Position numbers and translations under genes: made by a program | DNA from: Candidatus Gastranaerophilales bacterium | GTDB lineage: Bacteria; Cyanobacteriota; Vampirovibrionia; Gastranaerophilales; JANQFW01 | Assembly (NCBI GenBank): GCA_028280605.1 | Contig: JANQLL010000009.1 | Coordinates: forward strand, 1 to 40,688 | DNA: 40,688 nt | Direction: 5' to 3' | Notes under the pieces: model-generated | What the model was told of the DNA's origin: nothing | Database searches by the model: none | Seen by the model: only the letters and a program-made list of their open reading frames with translations | In this document: in pieces, positions 26,886 through 35,041 of the stretch | Position numbering within the stretch: the first letter of the stretch is position 1 | Layout of the letters: each line of letters opens with the position of its first letter

Positions 26886-26933
26886 TATTTTGTTTACGCC
26901 TCTAAAATTTACAAAAATTTTTTTATTTCTTTT

Positions 26934-27008
26934 TTTATTTTATCAGATGAAATCAAGTTTTGAATATACTATACAGGTTCTCAATTAAATTTGGCTAATA
27001 CCTAATAC
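26934..27008. repeat. AT-rich repeat modules X and Y, copy 1
   Basis: Module X is TTTATTTTATCAGAT (near 26935) with a following TTGAATA. Module Y is TATACAGGTTCT-N2-ATTAAATTT from 26970, followed by a TAATAC. Both recur upstream of the gene at 39783, in a different order, and module Y recurs at 27067. They lie between dnaJ-like and the giant gene and may be regulatory or a decayed mobile repeat. Confidence 0.5.
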
Positions 27009-27066
27009 AAATAAAGTATTTTTTTATATTTTGGAATATTTTTATTTAATTTGATCTCTTAATAGT

Positions 27067-27107
27067 TATACAGGTTCTTTATTAAATTTCTGAATACTCT
27101 TTTCAGA
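27067..27107. repeat. AT-rich repeat module Y, copy 2
   Basis: TATACAGGTTCT-N2-ATTAAATTT is followed by TACTCTTTTCAGA, then TAGTAT. The 13-base block TACTCTTTTCAGA is exact at 39519-39531. It ends 35 bases before the ATG of the giant gene, so it could carry promoter or operator function. Confidence 0.5.
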
Positions 27108-27141
27108 GATAGTATAGATAAAAATTTTTCGGGGTATTTTT

Positions 27142-30100
27142 ATGCACACCATTAAAAGTAATATAGAGAATAAAGAAAAAGACTTGGTATCTGGGGTAGT
27201 AAGTAATATAAAAGATAATGATCTAAGAAAAATTCTTTTTACCAAATTATTAGTAGTGGAAAAGATAAAACAATTTTTTCTGCAAAAAGGTCTTATTATA
27301 GACAATGAAAATCCTTTATTTAGCAATTATCAAATTTTAAAGCTGGTAGATATAACAGATATAAGAATAAATCAGGTTTTTATTGATTTAAGAATTATTA
27401 CAACCCAGGATTACCCCCAATTATGGATCCCTAAAAGTCATAAAGAATTAGAAATATCACCTGATATCTATATTGCGGTCAAATTATCCCCGGATTTAAC
27501 CGACATAGAATTTTTAGGTTTTGCAAAAAATAACGATATTAATACTTCTTGTAGTAATTCAAAATATGTAATTACTGATATTAATAAACTTAAACCCTTT
27601 GAGGAAATTTTTTCCAATATTAATCAAATTATAAAACCCAGAATTGTTTTTATGAATCATGAACATGAAAAGGCTCAAGAACTATTTTTAGACCTAGTTG
27701 AAGGAGAATTAAACCAAAATAATTTAGCCTTTCTGCTTAAACACTTGCTAACCTGTGAAGAATGTAGAAAAATATTTAAAAATTTCTGTAATTTTGATGA
27801 CTTTTTTATGCAAATGGAAATTGATAAAAGAGACATCCGGGATTTAACACTGGAAATTTTTACTGATAATTCTATTCTTCAAGGAGAAGAAGTCCAAATC
27901 AATACAAATGAAATAAAAACAAGTAAAAATGAAGTAGAGTTTAAGCCTGTTATTGAGCCTATGGATAACGTTAATATTATTGGAGAAAGAAAAGAAAAAA
28001 ATACGTTATTATCTAAAATAAAAAAATTATTTATAAAAAAAACTTTAATTACAGAAAATTTACCTGTTGATGATTTACAATACCTACAGCTTAATAATAC
28101 TGATCAACAAGAGGAAGAAGCTTCTGCAATTAATGATTCTTTTTCTATAGAGGACACTGATGAGAAAGAAAACGAAGCCAAATTTGATTCAGATTTAGAG
28201 ATAGATGAAAAAAAATCTAAACAAATAGATGACTTAATAGCTCAATATAAATCAATACAAGCCTTAGAATCTTCTGATGCAGAAGAATCGCCTGAAAAAG
28301 TTGTTAAATTTAAAGATAGTATAGTAGGCGAAAGTCTTGATTTAGAAAAAGATATTAAAGAAATAAGTGGTTTAGAAGAAATAAATTTAAGCCCGCCTGA
28401 AGAAGATAAGACAATCTTAGATAACTTTGAACTCTCTGAAAATACTGAAACAGTTAATGACGAAGATAATCAAGAAGAACAAACAGAGTCTACAGAAGAA
28501 GAAATAGTAGTAAATGAAAGCTTTGATTCAGTAGAAGATACTCAAGAATTATTAGGTCTCGAAGAAGTAAGCTTGAGTGAATTAGAAGAAAGCAGTATAG
28601 AAGCTGAATTAGATAACTTTGAGTTTATAGAAAATATTGAAACTGTTAATGAAGAAGATGGTCAGGAAGAACAAACAGAGTCTACAGAAGAAGAAGTAGT
28701 AATAAATGAAAATTTTGAGTCAGCAGAAGATACTCAAGAATTATTAGGTCTCGAAGAAGTAAGCTTGAGTGAATTAGAAGAAAGCAGTATAGAAGCTGAA
28801 TCCGATAATTTTGAACTCTCTGAAAATGCTGAAACAGTTAATGAAAAAGATGACCAGGAAGAACAAATAGAGTCTATAGAAGAAATAGTAGTAAATGAAA
28901 GCTTTGATTCAGCAGAAGATACTCAAGAGTTATTAGGTCTCGAAGAAGTAAGCTTGAGTGAATTAGAAGAAAGCAGTATAGAAGCTGAATCCGATAATTT
29001 TGAACTTTCTGAAAATGCTGAAGTAATTAATGAAAAAGATGGGCAGGACAAACAAATAGAGTCTACAAATGAATCTAATAATAACCTTTTAGGTATAGAT
29101 GAAGAAAAATCTAAACAAATAAATGACTTGATAGCAGAATTCAAGGCTATAGAAGCATCTCAAGCTCAAGATATACCATCATCAGAAGAAAATATAGAAA
29201 TCGACAGTTTTGATCCATCAGAAAATATCCAAGGAATTAACTCTTTTGAAGAAGCTAGCTCAGCTGAATTAGAAGAAAAGAATAATGAATCTAATAATAA
29301 TAATAATCTTTTAGGTGTAGATGAAGAAAAATCTAAACAAATAAATGATTTGATAGCAGAATTTAAAGCTATGGAAGCATCTCAAGCTGAGAATAAAGAC
29401 AAAACAGAAGAATTCGAGGAGCCAAAAGAAAATAATAGCACTAACTTAACTAATGAAGCAGATAGCGACCATTTTGGATTAAACGGAAAATCTGACCTTT
29501 TAAAAGGTGCTATTGCTCAAATGAAGGAAGAAAGTAAAAATGAAGCTCCTGCTAATTACACATTCGCAGACGAAGCTAATTCTGATGGCAATATGGAAGT
29601 TAGTAATTTTGACAATAATATTAATGATGGCTCAAATTCCAGTCAACAAGGTTTATTAGACCTTGATGATGACAAAGCTAAAGAATTAGATGACTTAATC
29701 GCTCAATTTAAATCTTTAGATAGTGGTGGAGACAATGAGCAGGTAGAAGAAGAAACAGAAGAACCTCAAGACATTAAGCAAAGCGATAATCTTAATTTAG
29801 CAGATGAAAATCAAAGTTTAACACCTTTGGAAGAAATTAATTTAAATGAAACTGATGAAGCCGGTAGCGACCTTTTTGGATTAGATGAAAAATCTGATCT
29901 TTTAAAAGATGCTATCGCTCAAATGAAAGAAGAACATAAAAATGAAGCTCCTGCTAATTGCATATCACCTGATCAATCTGCAATTGTACAAAATACAGGG
30001 CTAAACGAGCTTGAACAGGAGTTTGAAATAGATATTGACAAACCATTTGAAATTTCAGACTCTTTCGATATAAACGACTCTTTTTCTATAGATGACTCAA

Positions 30101-31431
30101 ACGAATCGAAAACTGCAAATGATAAAGATAATAATAAAGGCTTATTAGATATTGATGAAGGTAAATCTAAAGAACTGGATAATTTAATAGCAGAATTTAA
30201 ATCTTTGGACAATGCTAATCAACTTCAAACAGAAGAAAGCCGGACAGAATCTACAAATAATATTTCATTTGAGAATAATAACTCTACTTCTGAATGGAAA
30301 ACAGATGACAATTTTTTATCAAAAGAATTAAAAACTAAAAAAAGATATAAGTTTATAAAGATTTATCTAAAACCTAAAAGAACATTCAAAAAGCTTCTTA
30401 CTCTTATGCTCAAAGATTCTAAAGCCGAATCATTATCTACAGCACAAGAATATACTGTACAACCTGAAACACTAGGCGGTTCAATTATAGAAGAAAAAGT
30501 TGAATTACATGAGCGTCAACCAGTAAAGCTAAAAAAGAAATCCAACGGACCTAGCATAACTAAGATTGCTATATTTTTAGCAGCTGCTGGTGCAATATCT
30601 TATGTTGCAGTCGATAATTATCCAAGTTTTATTAATCAGTTTAAAAAAGACAAAAATTTAAAGCTTAAAGGCAATAATAAAAATGAAACTTTAGTTAAAA
30701 AAACGCCAAAGCCTCTTAAAATTAATGCTGACACTAAAGAACCACTAAACAAAAAGCAGGCTCCTGTTAAATTAACAAAAAAAGAAAATATAGAAAATAA
30801 AAAGCAAACACCTGCTAAACTCGAGAAAAAAGTAAAAATAAAAAACAAGTCTGTTAATAATAAGTCTGTTAATTTGGTAAATAAACAAAAATCTGCAAAT
30901 CCCAAGAAAGAAGTACCTGTTAACTTGGTTAAAAAACAAGCTAAAGCGCCAAAAGCTGCTGTCTCTCAAAAAAAGCAGACAAAGCTAGCTAAAACCAAAA
31001 ATAACAGTACAACTATTAAAAAACGAAAAAGTATTGATAATGTGTTATCTAGTGCTTTTAGCGGTAAATCTGGTAAAGCCGGTAACAGTAAAATTAAAAT
31101 ATCAAAAGTATCTTGGGAAATTGGTGCAAGCTTGGCAAAAGACAGATCATTTAAGAACTACTTAGTACTGACCGGTAATGCATTTAAAACTTATCTTTCA
31201 GATGATTTATTGTGGGCTAACGACAAAGCAACAAGTGATAAAGTTAAACTTAAAATTAAATTAGATCTTGACGGTAATTTAATAAAAAGCAAAGTTCTGA
31301 AAAGTAGCGGATCAAAACAAATAGATCAAATTATATTAAAATCTCTTAATAAAACATTCAATTATACTAAATTACCTAAAGTTAATACAAATAAAGAATA
31401 TATTAATGCAAATATAGTAATTAACTTGTAA
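27142..31431 (+). CDS. Giant membrane protein: anti-sigma-type zinc motif, acidic repeats, TonB-like C-terminus
   Basis: This is a 1429-residue protein of novel-looking architecture. Residues 1-165 form a globular domain, perhaps DUF1822-like (known mainly in cyanobacteria; low confidence). Residues 170-213 contain H175-X25-H201-X3-C205-X2-C208, the spacing of zinc-binding anti-sigma factors. Residues about 230-1090 are very acidic and repetitive, with 64-residue near-identical repeats and five copies of a short helical motif. A basic patch follows (about 1060-1085), then a single membrane helix at 1139-1157 (ITKIAIFLAAAGAISYVAV) and a Lys/Asn/Pro-rich linker of about 150 residues. The end is a TonB-like C-terminal domain (about 1330-1429) with KLKIKLDLDGNL and SSGSKQID. 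The zinc motif would face the cytoplasm and the TonB-like end the periplasm. A sigma-70-family gene lies just downstream. The ATG at 27142 is assumed from position. Confidence 0.85.
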   Translation: MHTIKSNIENKEKDLVSGVVSNIKDNDLRKILFTKLLVVEKIKQFFLQKGLIIDNENPLFSNYQILKLVDITDIRINQVFIDLRIITTQDYPQLWIPKSHKELEISPDIYIAVKLSPDLTDIEFLGFAKNNDINTSCSNSKYVITDINKLKPFEEIFSNINQIIKPRIVFMNHEHEKAQELFLDLVEGELNQNNLAFLLKHLLTCEECRKIFKNFCNFDDFFMQMEIDKRDIRDLTLEIFTDNSILQGEEVQINTNEIKTSKNEVEFKPVIEPMDNVNIIGERKEKNTLLSKIKKLFIKKTLITENLPVDDLQYLQLNNTDQQEEEASAINDSFSIEDTDEKENEAKFDSDLEIDEKKSKQIDDLIAQYKSIQALESSDAEESPEKVVKFKDSIVGESLDLEKDIKEISGLEEINLSPPEEDKTILDNFELSENTETVNDEDNQEEQTESTEEEIVVNESFDSVEDTQELLGLEEVSLSELEESSIEAELDNFEFIENIETVNEEDGQEEQTESTEEEVVINENFESAEDTQELLGLEEVSLSELEESSIEAESDNFELSENAETVNEKDDQEEQIESIEEIVVNESFDSAEDTQELLGLEEVSLSELEESSIEAESDNFELSENAEVINEKDGQDKQIESTNESNNNLLGIDEEKSKQINDLIAEFKAIEASQAQDIPSSEENIEIDSFDPSENIQGINSFEEASSAELEEKNNESNNNNNLLGVDEEKSKQINDLIAEFKAMEASQAENKDKTEEFEEPKENNSTNLTNEADSDHFGLNGKSDLLKGAIAQMKEESKNEAPANYTFADEANSDGNMEVSNFDNNINDGSNSSQQGLLDLDDDKAKELDDLIAQFKSLDSGGDNEQVEEETEEPQDIKQSDNLNLADENQSLTPLEEINLNETDEAGSDLFGLDEKSDLLKDAIAQMKEEHKNEAPANCISPDQSAIVQNTGLNELEQEFEIDIDKPFEISDSFDINDSFSIDDSNESKTANDKDNNKGLLDIDEGKSKELDNLIAEFKSLDNANQLQTEESRTESTNNISFENNNSTSEWKTDDNFLSKELKTKKRYKFIKIYLKPKRTFKKLLTLMLKDSKAESLSTAQEYTVQPETLGGSIIEEKVELHERQPVKLKKKSNGPSITKIAIFLAAAGAISYVAVDNYPSFINQFKKDKNLKLKGNNKNETLVKKTPKPLKINADTKEPLNKKQAPVKLTKKENIENKKQTPAKLEKKVKIKNKSVNNKSVNLVNKQKSANPKKEVPVNLVKKQAKAPKAAVSQKKQTKLAKTKNNSTTIKKRKSIDNVLSSAFSGKSGKAGNSKIKISKVSWEIGASLAKDRSFKNYLVLTGNAFKTYLSDDLLWANDKATSDKVKLKIKLDLDGNLIKSKVLKSSGSKQIDQIILKSLNKTFNYTKLPKVNTNKEYINANIVINL
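28537..29100 (+). repeat. Tandem 64-codon repeats inside the giant gene
   Basis: Units start at 28537, 28729 and 28918 (192 and 189 bases apart), each with a nearly identical block of about 70 bases encoding TQELLGLEEVSLSELEESS. A diverged unit precedes them from about 28360. The high DNA identity suggests recent duplication or homogenisation. It could vary in copy number. Confidence 0.85.
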
Positions 31432-31471
31432 TTTTATAACAAAATGTTAATATATTATAAGGTACACTATT

Positions 31472-31603
31472 ATGAGTTGCCCGGTTGCTTATGAATTAAG
31501 TAGAAAAATAGTTAAAACTTATTTTATAATGAATAAGACAAAAACACGAGGCTATGAGGAAAACACGAAGATTTTAACGGAACTAATTCTTAGGGTGAGA
31601 TAA
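31472..31603 (+). CDS. Possible 43-residue small protein upstream of the sigma factor
   Basis: The ATG at 31472 has AAGG nine to twelve bases upstream, and an extended -10-like TG-T-TAATAT lies at 31445-31453. The 43-residue frame (MSCPVAYELSRKIVKTYFIM, then a basic helical segment ending ILTELILRVR) stops at 31603, two bases before the TTG start of the sigma gene. The final codons contain the sigma gene's ribosome-binding site (AGGGTGAG). It may be a real small protein or a leader that couples translation. It has no recognised family. Confidence 0.4.
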   Translation: MSCPVAYELSRKIVKTYFIMNKTKTRGYEENTKILTELILRVR

Positions 31604-31605
31604 AG

Positions 31606-32175
31606 TTGGAGATATCATTAGAACACAGACAGAGAATAGAAGAAATAATTAAAAAAAATCCCAGATTAGCGGGAAATGAAGATTTATTTGAGGATTTTTG
31701 CAGTGAAACAATTAAGCGTTCTTTAAGTGTTTTTTCTTCTATTAATGAGATAAATAACCTGGAAGTTTATCTTAATAAAATTTCCAGCAGTGCGATATTG
31801 GAAGTTTTACGCTCATCTGGACGCTTGAAACGAATTAATAAGAAATATCAAAAAATTAATGAAACGCCTATTTCTCCAACAGGCTCTTATAAAATTGATG
31901 AGCAAGGCGAATTAATTTATGATATCCCTGATCATTCTGCTAATTTTGAAGAAAAAATTATTTTACAAGAAGATATACAAAGAATCAGAGATATTATTGT
32001 TCAAATAGATATGTGCGAAAAATCAAAAAAATATAGAGATATCTATTTTTTACGATACATAAAAGGTTTAAAACAAGCTGAAATATCAAAAGAGCTTGCT
32101 ATTAGCCAGGGTGAAATCAGCAAAAGGCTTATAGAGCTTATAACTAAAATTAAAGAGCAATATAATAAGAATTGA
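31606..32175 (+). CDS. Sigma-70-family sigma factor (ECF-like)
   Basis: The 189-residue protein has the two-domain form of small (group 4/ECF-like) sigma factors. Residues 20-75 resemble region 2 (EDLFEDFCSETIKRSL, then a helix with LNKISSSAILEVLRSSGR). A linker of about 40 residues follows, and region 4 lies at about 135-186 with RDIYFLRYIKGLKQAEISKE, the promoter -35-binding helix-turn-helix, and ISQGEISKRLIELI. The start is a TTG at 31606 with a good ribosome-binding site (AGGGTGAG). Region 2 is divergent, so a non-canonical promoter is likely. The immediate upstream gene encodes an anti-sigma-type zinc motif, and a partnership is inferred from position and motif. No autoregulated promoter is obvious. 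Confidence 0.85.
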   Translation: MEISLEHRQRIEEIIKKNPRLAGNEDLFEDFCSETIKRSLSVFSSINEINNLEVYLNKISSSAILEVLRSSGRLKRINKKYQKINETPISPTGSYKIDEQGELIYDIPDHSANFEEKIILQEDIQRIRDIIVQIDMCEKSKKYRDIYFLRYIKGLKQAEISKELAISQGEISKRLIELITKIKEQYNKN

Positions 32176-32349
32176 ATGATATTTATGACGTTTTATTTTT
32201 CACTTTGTTTCAGACCACTACCAAATTTTCATTAAGTAATGTTACAAAAATAGTATTTCTTCTTTTCAAGAGCCTGCGGAATTTTTAAAAAAATGTTAAA
32301 ATATATATAAAGTAAATAAAAAATAAATATTTTAACAGGTGTATGGATC

Positions 32350-32907
32350 ATGAAATTATCGCAATACGTTACAACTTTATTTTGTATTTTGTGCAATATC
32401 ATAGTATTCCTATGCCCAATTTCTGCTCAAAAAAATACAACTAACTGGAAAAAGCTTTCTTTTTTCGCTTTTGCGCATATTGATATTTATTTTTATAATA
32501 TATTTTTATTTTTAAAAGAATTAAAAAAGAAAATAATAATAAATAAAAACAATCAAGCTGATACCACATCAGTACAAACAGTTAATAAAAACAAAAAACA
32601 ATCATCAAACATGCTTGATGCCAACAATCAAGTATTAAATCAATCATTAAAACTTTCAAAACTATTATCTTACTTGAGATTAAAGGATGCGCAAGCCACG
32701 CAAAATTTAATTTCACATTTAAAGCAACACTTTATCCCCCTGGAGGCGATGGTTGTTGTCTATCAAGCTCTGTTGACTCAGTCAAATTTAAGCTGTATCA
32801 AAGCTTGTAGCGATGACCTAAGAAGGGTGATGACTATCACCGAGGATAAGTGTGCCTTTTTGTACCCCTTTGTAAGCAAAAACCATTGCAGTCTATATAT
32901 TTTTTAA
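32350..32907 (+). CDS. Hypothetical exported or membrane-anchored protein (185 aa)
   Basis: The N-terminus is a signal-like or membrane segment (about residues 5-25), perhaps cleaved after Ser-Ala-Gln. A second hydrophobic, aromatic-rich stretch follows (about 36-55). Residues 60-85 are Lys/Asn/Gln-rich, and the rest is a mixed helical domain with three cysteines. An extended -10-like element (TG-T-TAAAAT) lies at 32294-32302, and AGGTG precedes the ATG. A strong terminator follows. I do not recognise the family. It is downstream of the sigma gene and could be one of its targets, which is speculation. Confidence 0.6.
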   Translation: MKLSQYVTTLFCILCNIIVFLCPISAQKNTTNWKKLSFFAFAHIDIYFYNIFLFLKELKKKIIINKNNQADTTSVQTVNKNKKQSSNMLDANNQVLNQSLKLSKLLSYLRLKDAQATQNLISHLKQHFIPLEAMVVVYQALLTQSNLSCIKACSDDLRRVMTITEDKCAFLYPFVSKNHCSLYIF

Positions 32908-32957
32908 TTTTTACATCACATACAGTTGAATAAAAAATTTTTGGTTCCTTTAAGGCT

Positions 32958-32992
32958 AAAAGGGCGGGACTTGTAATGCTCCGCTCTTTTTT
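32958..32992 (+). terminator. Rho-independent terminator
   Basis: AAAAGGGCGGGA pairs imperfectly (one G-U, one bulge) with TCCGCTCTTTTTT across a 10-base loop, followed by six T residues. It ends the gene at 32350-32907. Confidence 0.75.
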
Positions 32993-33003
32993 AAGTTTTT
33001 TAT

Positions 33004-33082
33004 CTACCCCCAACCACCTAGCAAGGGGGCTATTTTTTTGTTTTGGGCTCGCTTTCCGTCGATTTCGCCGACTGGCTCGCCC
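33004..33082 (-). repeat. G+C-rich double-hairpin intergenic repeat, copy C
   Basis: It has the same orientation as copy B and again lies between convergent genes. It shares GTCGATTTCGCCGAC, the GGCTCGCTTT block, a T-run and a CCCCC/GGGGG right arm. It is more diverged than copies A and B. Confidence 0.7.
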
Positions 33083-33111
33083 AGTAAGATTTTTATAAGT
33101 TACTAATAAGC

Positions 33112-33435
33112 TTAATAATCAAAGTATTTATCAAAGTCCACATCATCAAAGCAGCATAACAGCAAATAAACAGGGTCATCTTCGTCCATTCGCTGAAACT
33201 GATAGTCATCAAACTTCCAAAATTTAGGACTAGCCCCCTTAGATCTTATAATACCCTTTTCATGGAGAATCCGCAGCTTTTTTTTGACCACACCAAGATT
33301 AAACTTGCACCTGCGAGCAATCTCAACCGCAGTTATCCCATGCTCGTTCTCCTGCCGTTCAGGAGTGGCAAACATAAGCTCTAAACCTACGGTTTTTAAT
33401 ATTTTATCTTCTTCACTATTAGTAGTAGTCATCAT
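33112..33435 (-). CDS. Winged-helix DNA-binding protein
   Basis: This 107-residue protein is a winged helix-turn-helix regulator. ITAVEIARRCKFNLGVVKKK forms the helix-turn-helix, followed by LRILHEKGIIRSKG and a wing with SPKFWKFDD. The C-terminus is acidic (EDDPVYLLLCCFDDVDFDKY). The ATG at 33435 overlaps the stop of the permease gene as ATGA, so it is translated with it; an in-frame TTG at 33444 is less likely. The target and ligand are unknown. The coupling suggests it reports on, or regulates, the envelope step next to it, but this is inference. Confidence 0.75.
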   Translation of the reverse strand: MMTTTNSEEDKILKTVGLELMFATPERQENEHGITAVEIARRCKFNLGVVKKKLRILHEKGIIRSKGASPKFWKFDDYQFQRMDEDDPVYLLLCCFDDVDFDKYFDY

Positions 33436-34529
33436 ATTTTGCAATTTTTTCTATAGAATAATAAAAGCCCTAACAAGAGAATAATCATATTAGGCATCCA
33501 TGCCGCAACTATCGGAGATAACATCTGAGTCTCACCTAACGAAATAGAGAATGCTCTAATTAAATAATAACAGAAAATCAATAAAATACTAAATAGCATC
33601 CCTCTGTTAAATCTTGCACGAGGAGGAGTAATAGCCAAAGGTACACCAATAAGAGCTATTAAAATTGCCGTAAAAGGCAGCGCTATCTTCTCATGCAGCA
33701 ATACATCAAGCTTCTTCCTGTATTTTTTACCTTTTTGCTTGTGTTTATTTATAAAATTGGTCAGCTCGAAAAAGTTAAAATCTTGCGCTCCAACCTTCTT
33801 AACCCTTGATAAATCTATATTACTAAATAATTCAAGGTTATCAAATACAGTAGTATTTAATAAATTCTTCTTATCAGAAATCGTATAAATCGCACCGTTT
33901 TGAAAAGACCAGCTCTCCGGCGATGTATTACCGTATTTTGACTGTATTATTTGGATAGTATCCGGCTTGGATAAGTCTAACACTGTTATACCTTCTAATT
34001 TCTTCTTTTTACACTGATCAATATAAAATAATCTTTTTAAATTATTATTTTTATTAAGCTCCTTGATAGAAAAATTATGCTTGCCTTCCGGTATATTCTT
34101 TTGTCCCAAAGCCCAAACCGTTAAGAGTTTAGCTTGTCTATTGGCCTCAGGCACAACGAATTCATTAATAAAAAAGCTTGAGCACCCTGCAATTATCCCA
34201 AATATCAAAACCGGCAATGATGCCCTAGCCAGACTTATACCGCAAGCCCTAATACACGTTAATTCCGAATTTAATGACAGCCTGTTAAAAGTAACTATCG
34301 TAGCAAGCAATACCCCCATAGGTATAGTTACAACTATAAGCGAAGGTATTTTTAAAATAATTGCCAGCATGACCACTTTAAAAGGTATACCATGCGCGGT
34401 AACCTGTTTTACAAGATATAAAAAACTGTCAGAAGCAAACATAATTGTAGTAAACATAACTATCCCTACAATAAACACCTCAAAAAGTTGCTTAAATATA
34501 TATGTATCAAGAATCTTAAGTTTTTTCAT
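33432..34529 (-). CDS. LptF/LptG-family permease (lipopolysaccharide export)
   Basis: LptF and LptG form the inner-membrane channel that extracts lipopolysaccharide with the ATPase LptB. The 365-residue protein has the family layout: an N-terminal basic helix (KILDTYIFKQLFE), three membrane helices, a periplasmic domain (about 140-265) with the VPEANRQA start, and three C-terminal helices with the typical ALIGVPLAITPPRA segment. Only one such gene is here, so its paralogue lies elsewhere or it acts as a homodimer-type permease. It indicates a diderm cell envelope. It overlaps a winged-helix gene by 4 bases (ATGA) downstream. The F or G identity cannot be assigned from sequence alone. Confidence 0.92.
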   Translation of the reverse strand: MKKLKILDTYIFKQLFEVFIVGIVMFTTIMFASDSFLYLVKQVTAHGIPFKVVMLAIILKIPSLIVVTIPMGVLLATIVTFNRLSLNSELTCIRACGISLARASLPVLIFGIIAGCSSFFINEFVVPEANRQAKLLTVWALGQKNIPEGKHNFSIKELNKNNNLKRLFYIDQCKKKKLEGITVLDLSKPDTIQIIQSKYGNTSPESWSFQNGAIYTISDKKNLLNTTVFDNLELFSNIDLSRVKKVGAQDFNFFELTNFINKHKQKGKKYRKKLDVLLHEKIALPFTAILIALIGVPLAITPPRARFNRGMLFSILLIFCYYLIRAFSISLGETQMLSPIVAAWMPNMIILLLGLLLFYRKNCKI

Positions 34530-34618
34530 ATTTATTAGTTATCCTATAAATTTTATGATAAAATCGTCTATATTAATTTTAGTATAAAAAATAATGTTTT
34601 TATAAGGAGATATTCTCA

Positions 34619-34942
34619 ATGTCAAATGCAATAGAAGTTACAGATACTACATTTGAACAAGAAGTAAAAAAATCCGAAGTACCTGTACTTGTGGATTTTT
34701 GGGCTCCATGGTGCGGACCTTGCAGAAAATTGTCCCCTGTAATTGATGAGATTGCACAAGAGTATGGTGAAAAAGTAAAAGTTGTAAAAGTTAACACTGA
34801 TGAAAATATCCGCATAGCTCAAGAGTATAGCATAAGTGGTATCCCAAGTTTGTTAATTTTTAAAAACGGCGAAGCATCTGAAAGGTTAGTAGGATTAGTT
34901 CAAAAAAATACTTTAAAAACTACAATAGAAAAATATTTATAA
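34619..34942 (+). CDS. trxA: Thioredoxin
   Basis: The 107-residue protein carries the canonical active site WCGPC (C32 and C35) in [14 protein letters not shown], the structural [11 protein letters not shown] with its cis-proline, and the usual C-terminal helix. It reduces protein disulfides, including those of ribonucleotide reductase. No signal peptide is present, so it is cytoplasmic. A strong ribosome-binding site (AAGGAGAT) precedes the ATG. The gene is divergent from the LptF/LptG permease and is followed by a perfect terminator hairpin shared with the convergent gene. Confidence 0.96.
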   Translation: MSNAIEVTDTTFEQEVKKSEVPVLVDFWAPWCGPCRKLSPVIDEIAQEYGEKVKVVKVNTDENIRIAQEYSISGIPSLLIFKNGEASERLVGLVQKNTLKTTIEKYL

Positions 34943-34970
34943 TTTTTAATATTTTTTAATAAAAAAACTT

Positions 34971-35015
34971 AAAAAAGCAGAGCAAAAATCATTTCGACTT
35001 AGGATCTGCTTTTTA
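34971..35015. terminator. Bidirectional terminator
   Basis: A perfect 10-bp stem, AAAAAGCAGA/TCTGCTTTTT (34972-34981 and 35005-35014), with a 23-base loop. A-runs and T-runs on either side let it serve both trxA and the minus-strand phosphorylase gene. Confidence 0.75.
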
Positions 35016-35041
35016 AGCTATAAAACTATATATTTAAAATA

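Noticed and set aside
28537..29100. CRISPR-like array
   Set aside because: The repeats are 189-192 bases apart, in frame and protein-coding, with no short direct repeats or spacers.
30636..30969. Minus-strand reading frames opposite the giant gene
   Set aside because: These are hydrophobic shadow frames created by the Lys/Asn-rich codons of the giant gene, with no ribosome-binding site.
32828..32839. Third TGAT-N4-ATCA palindrome as a regulatory site
   Set aside because: It lies deep inside a coding region and is likely chance.
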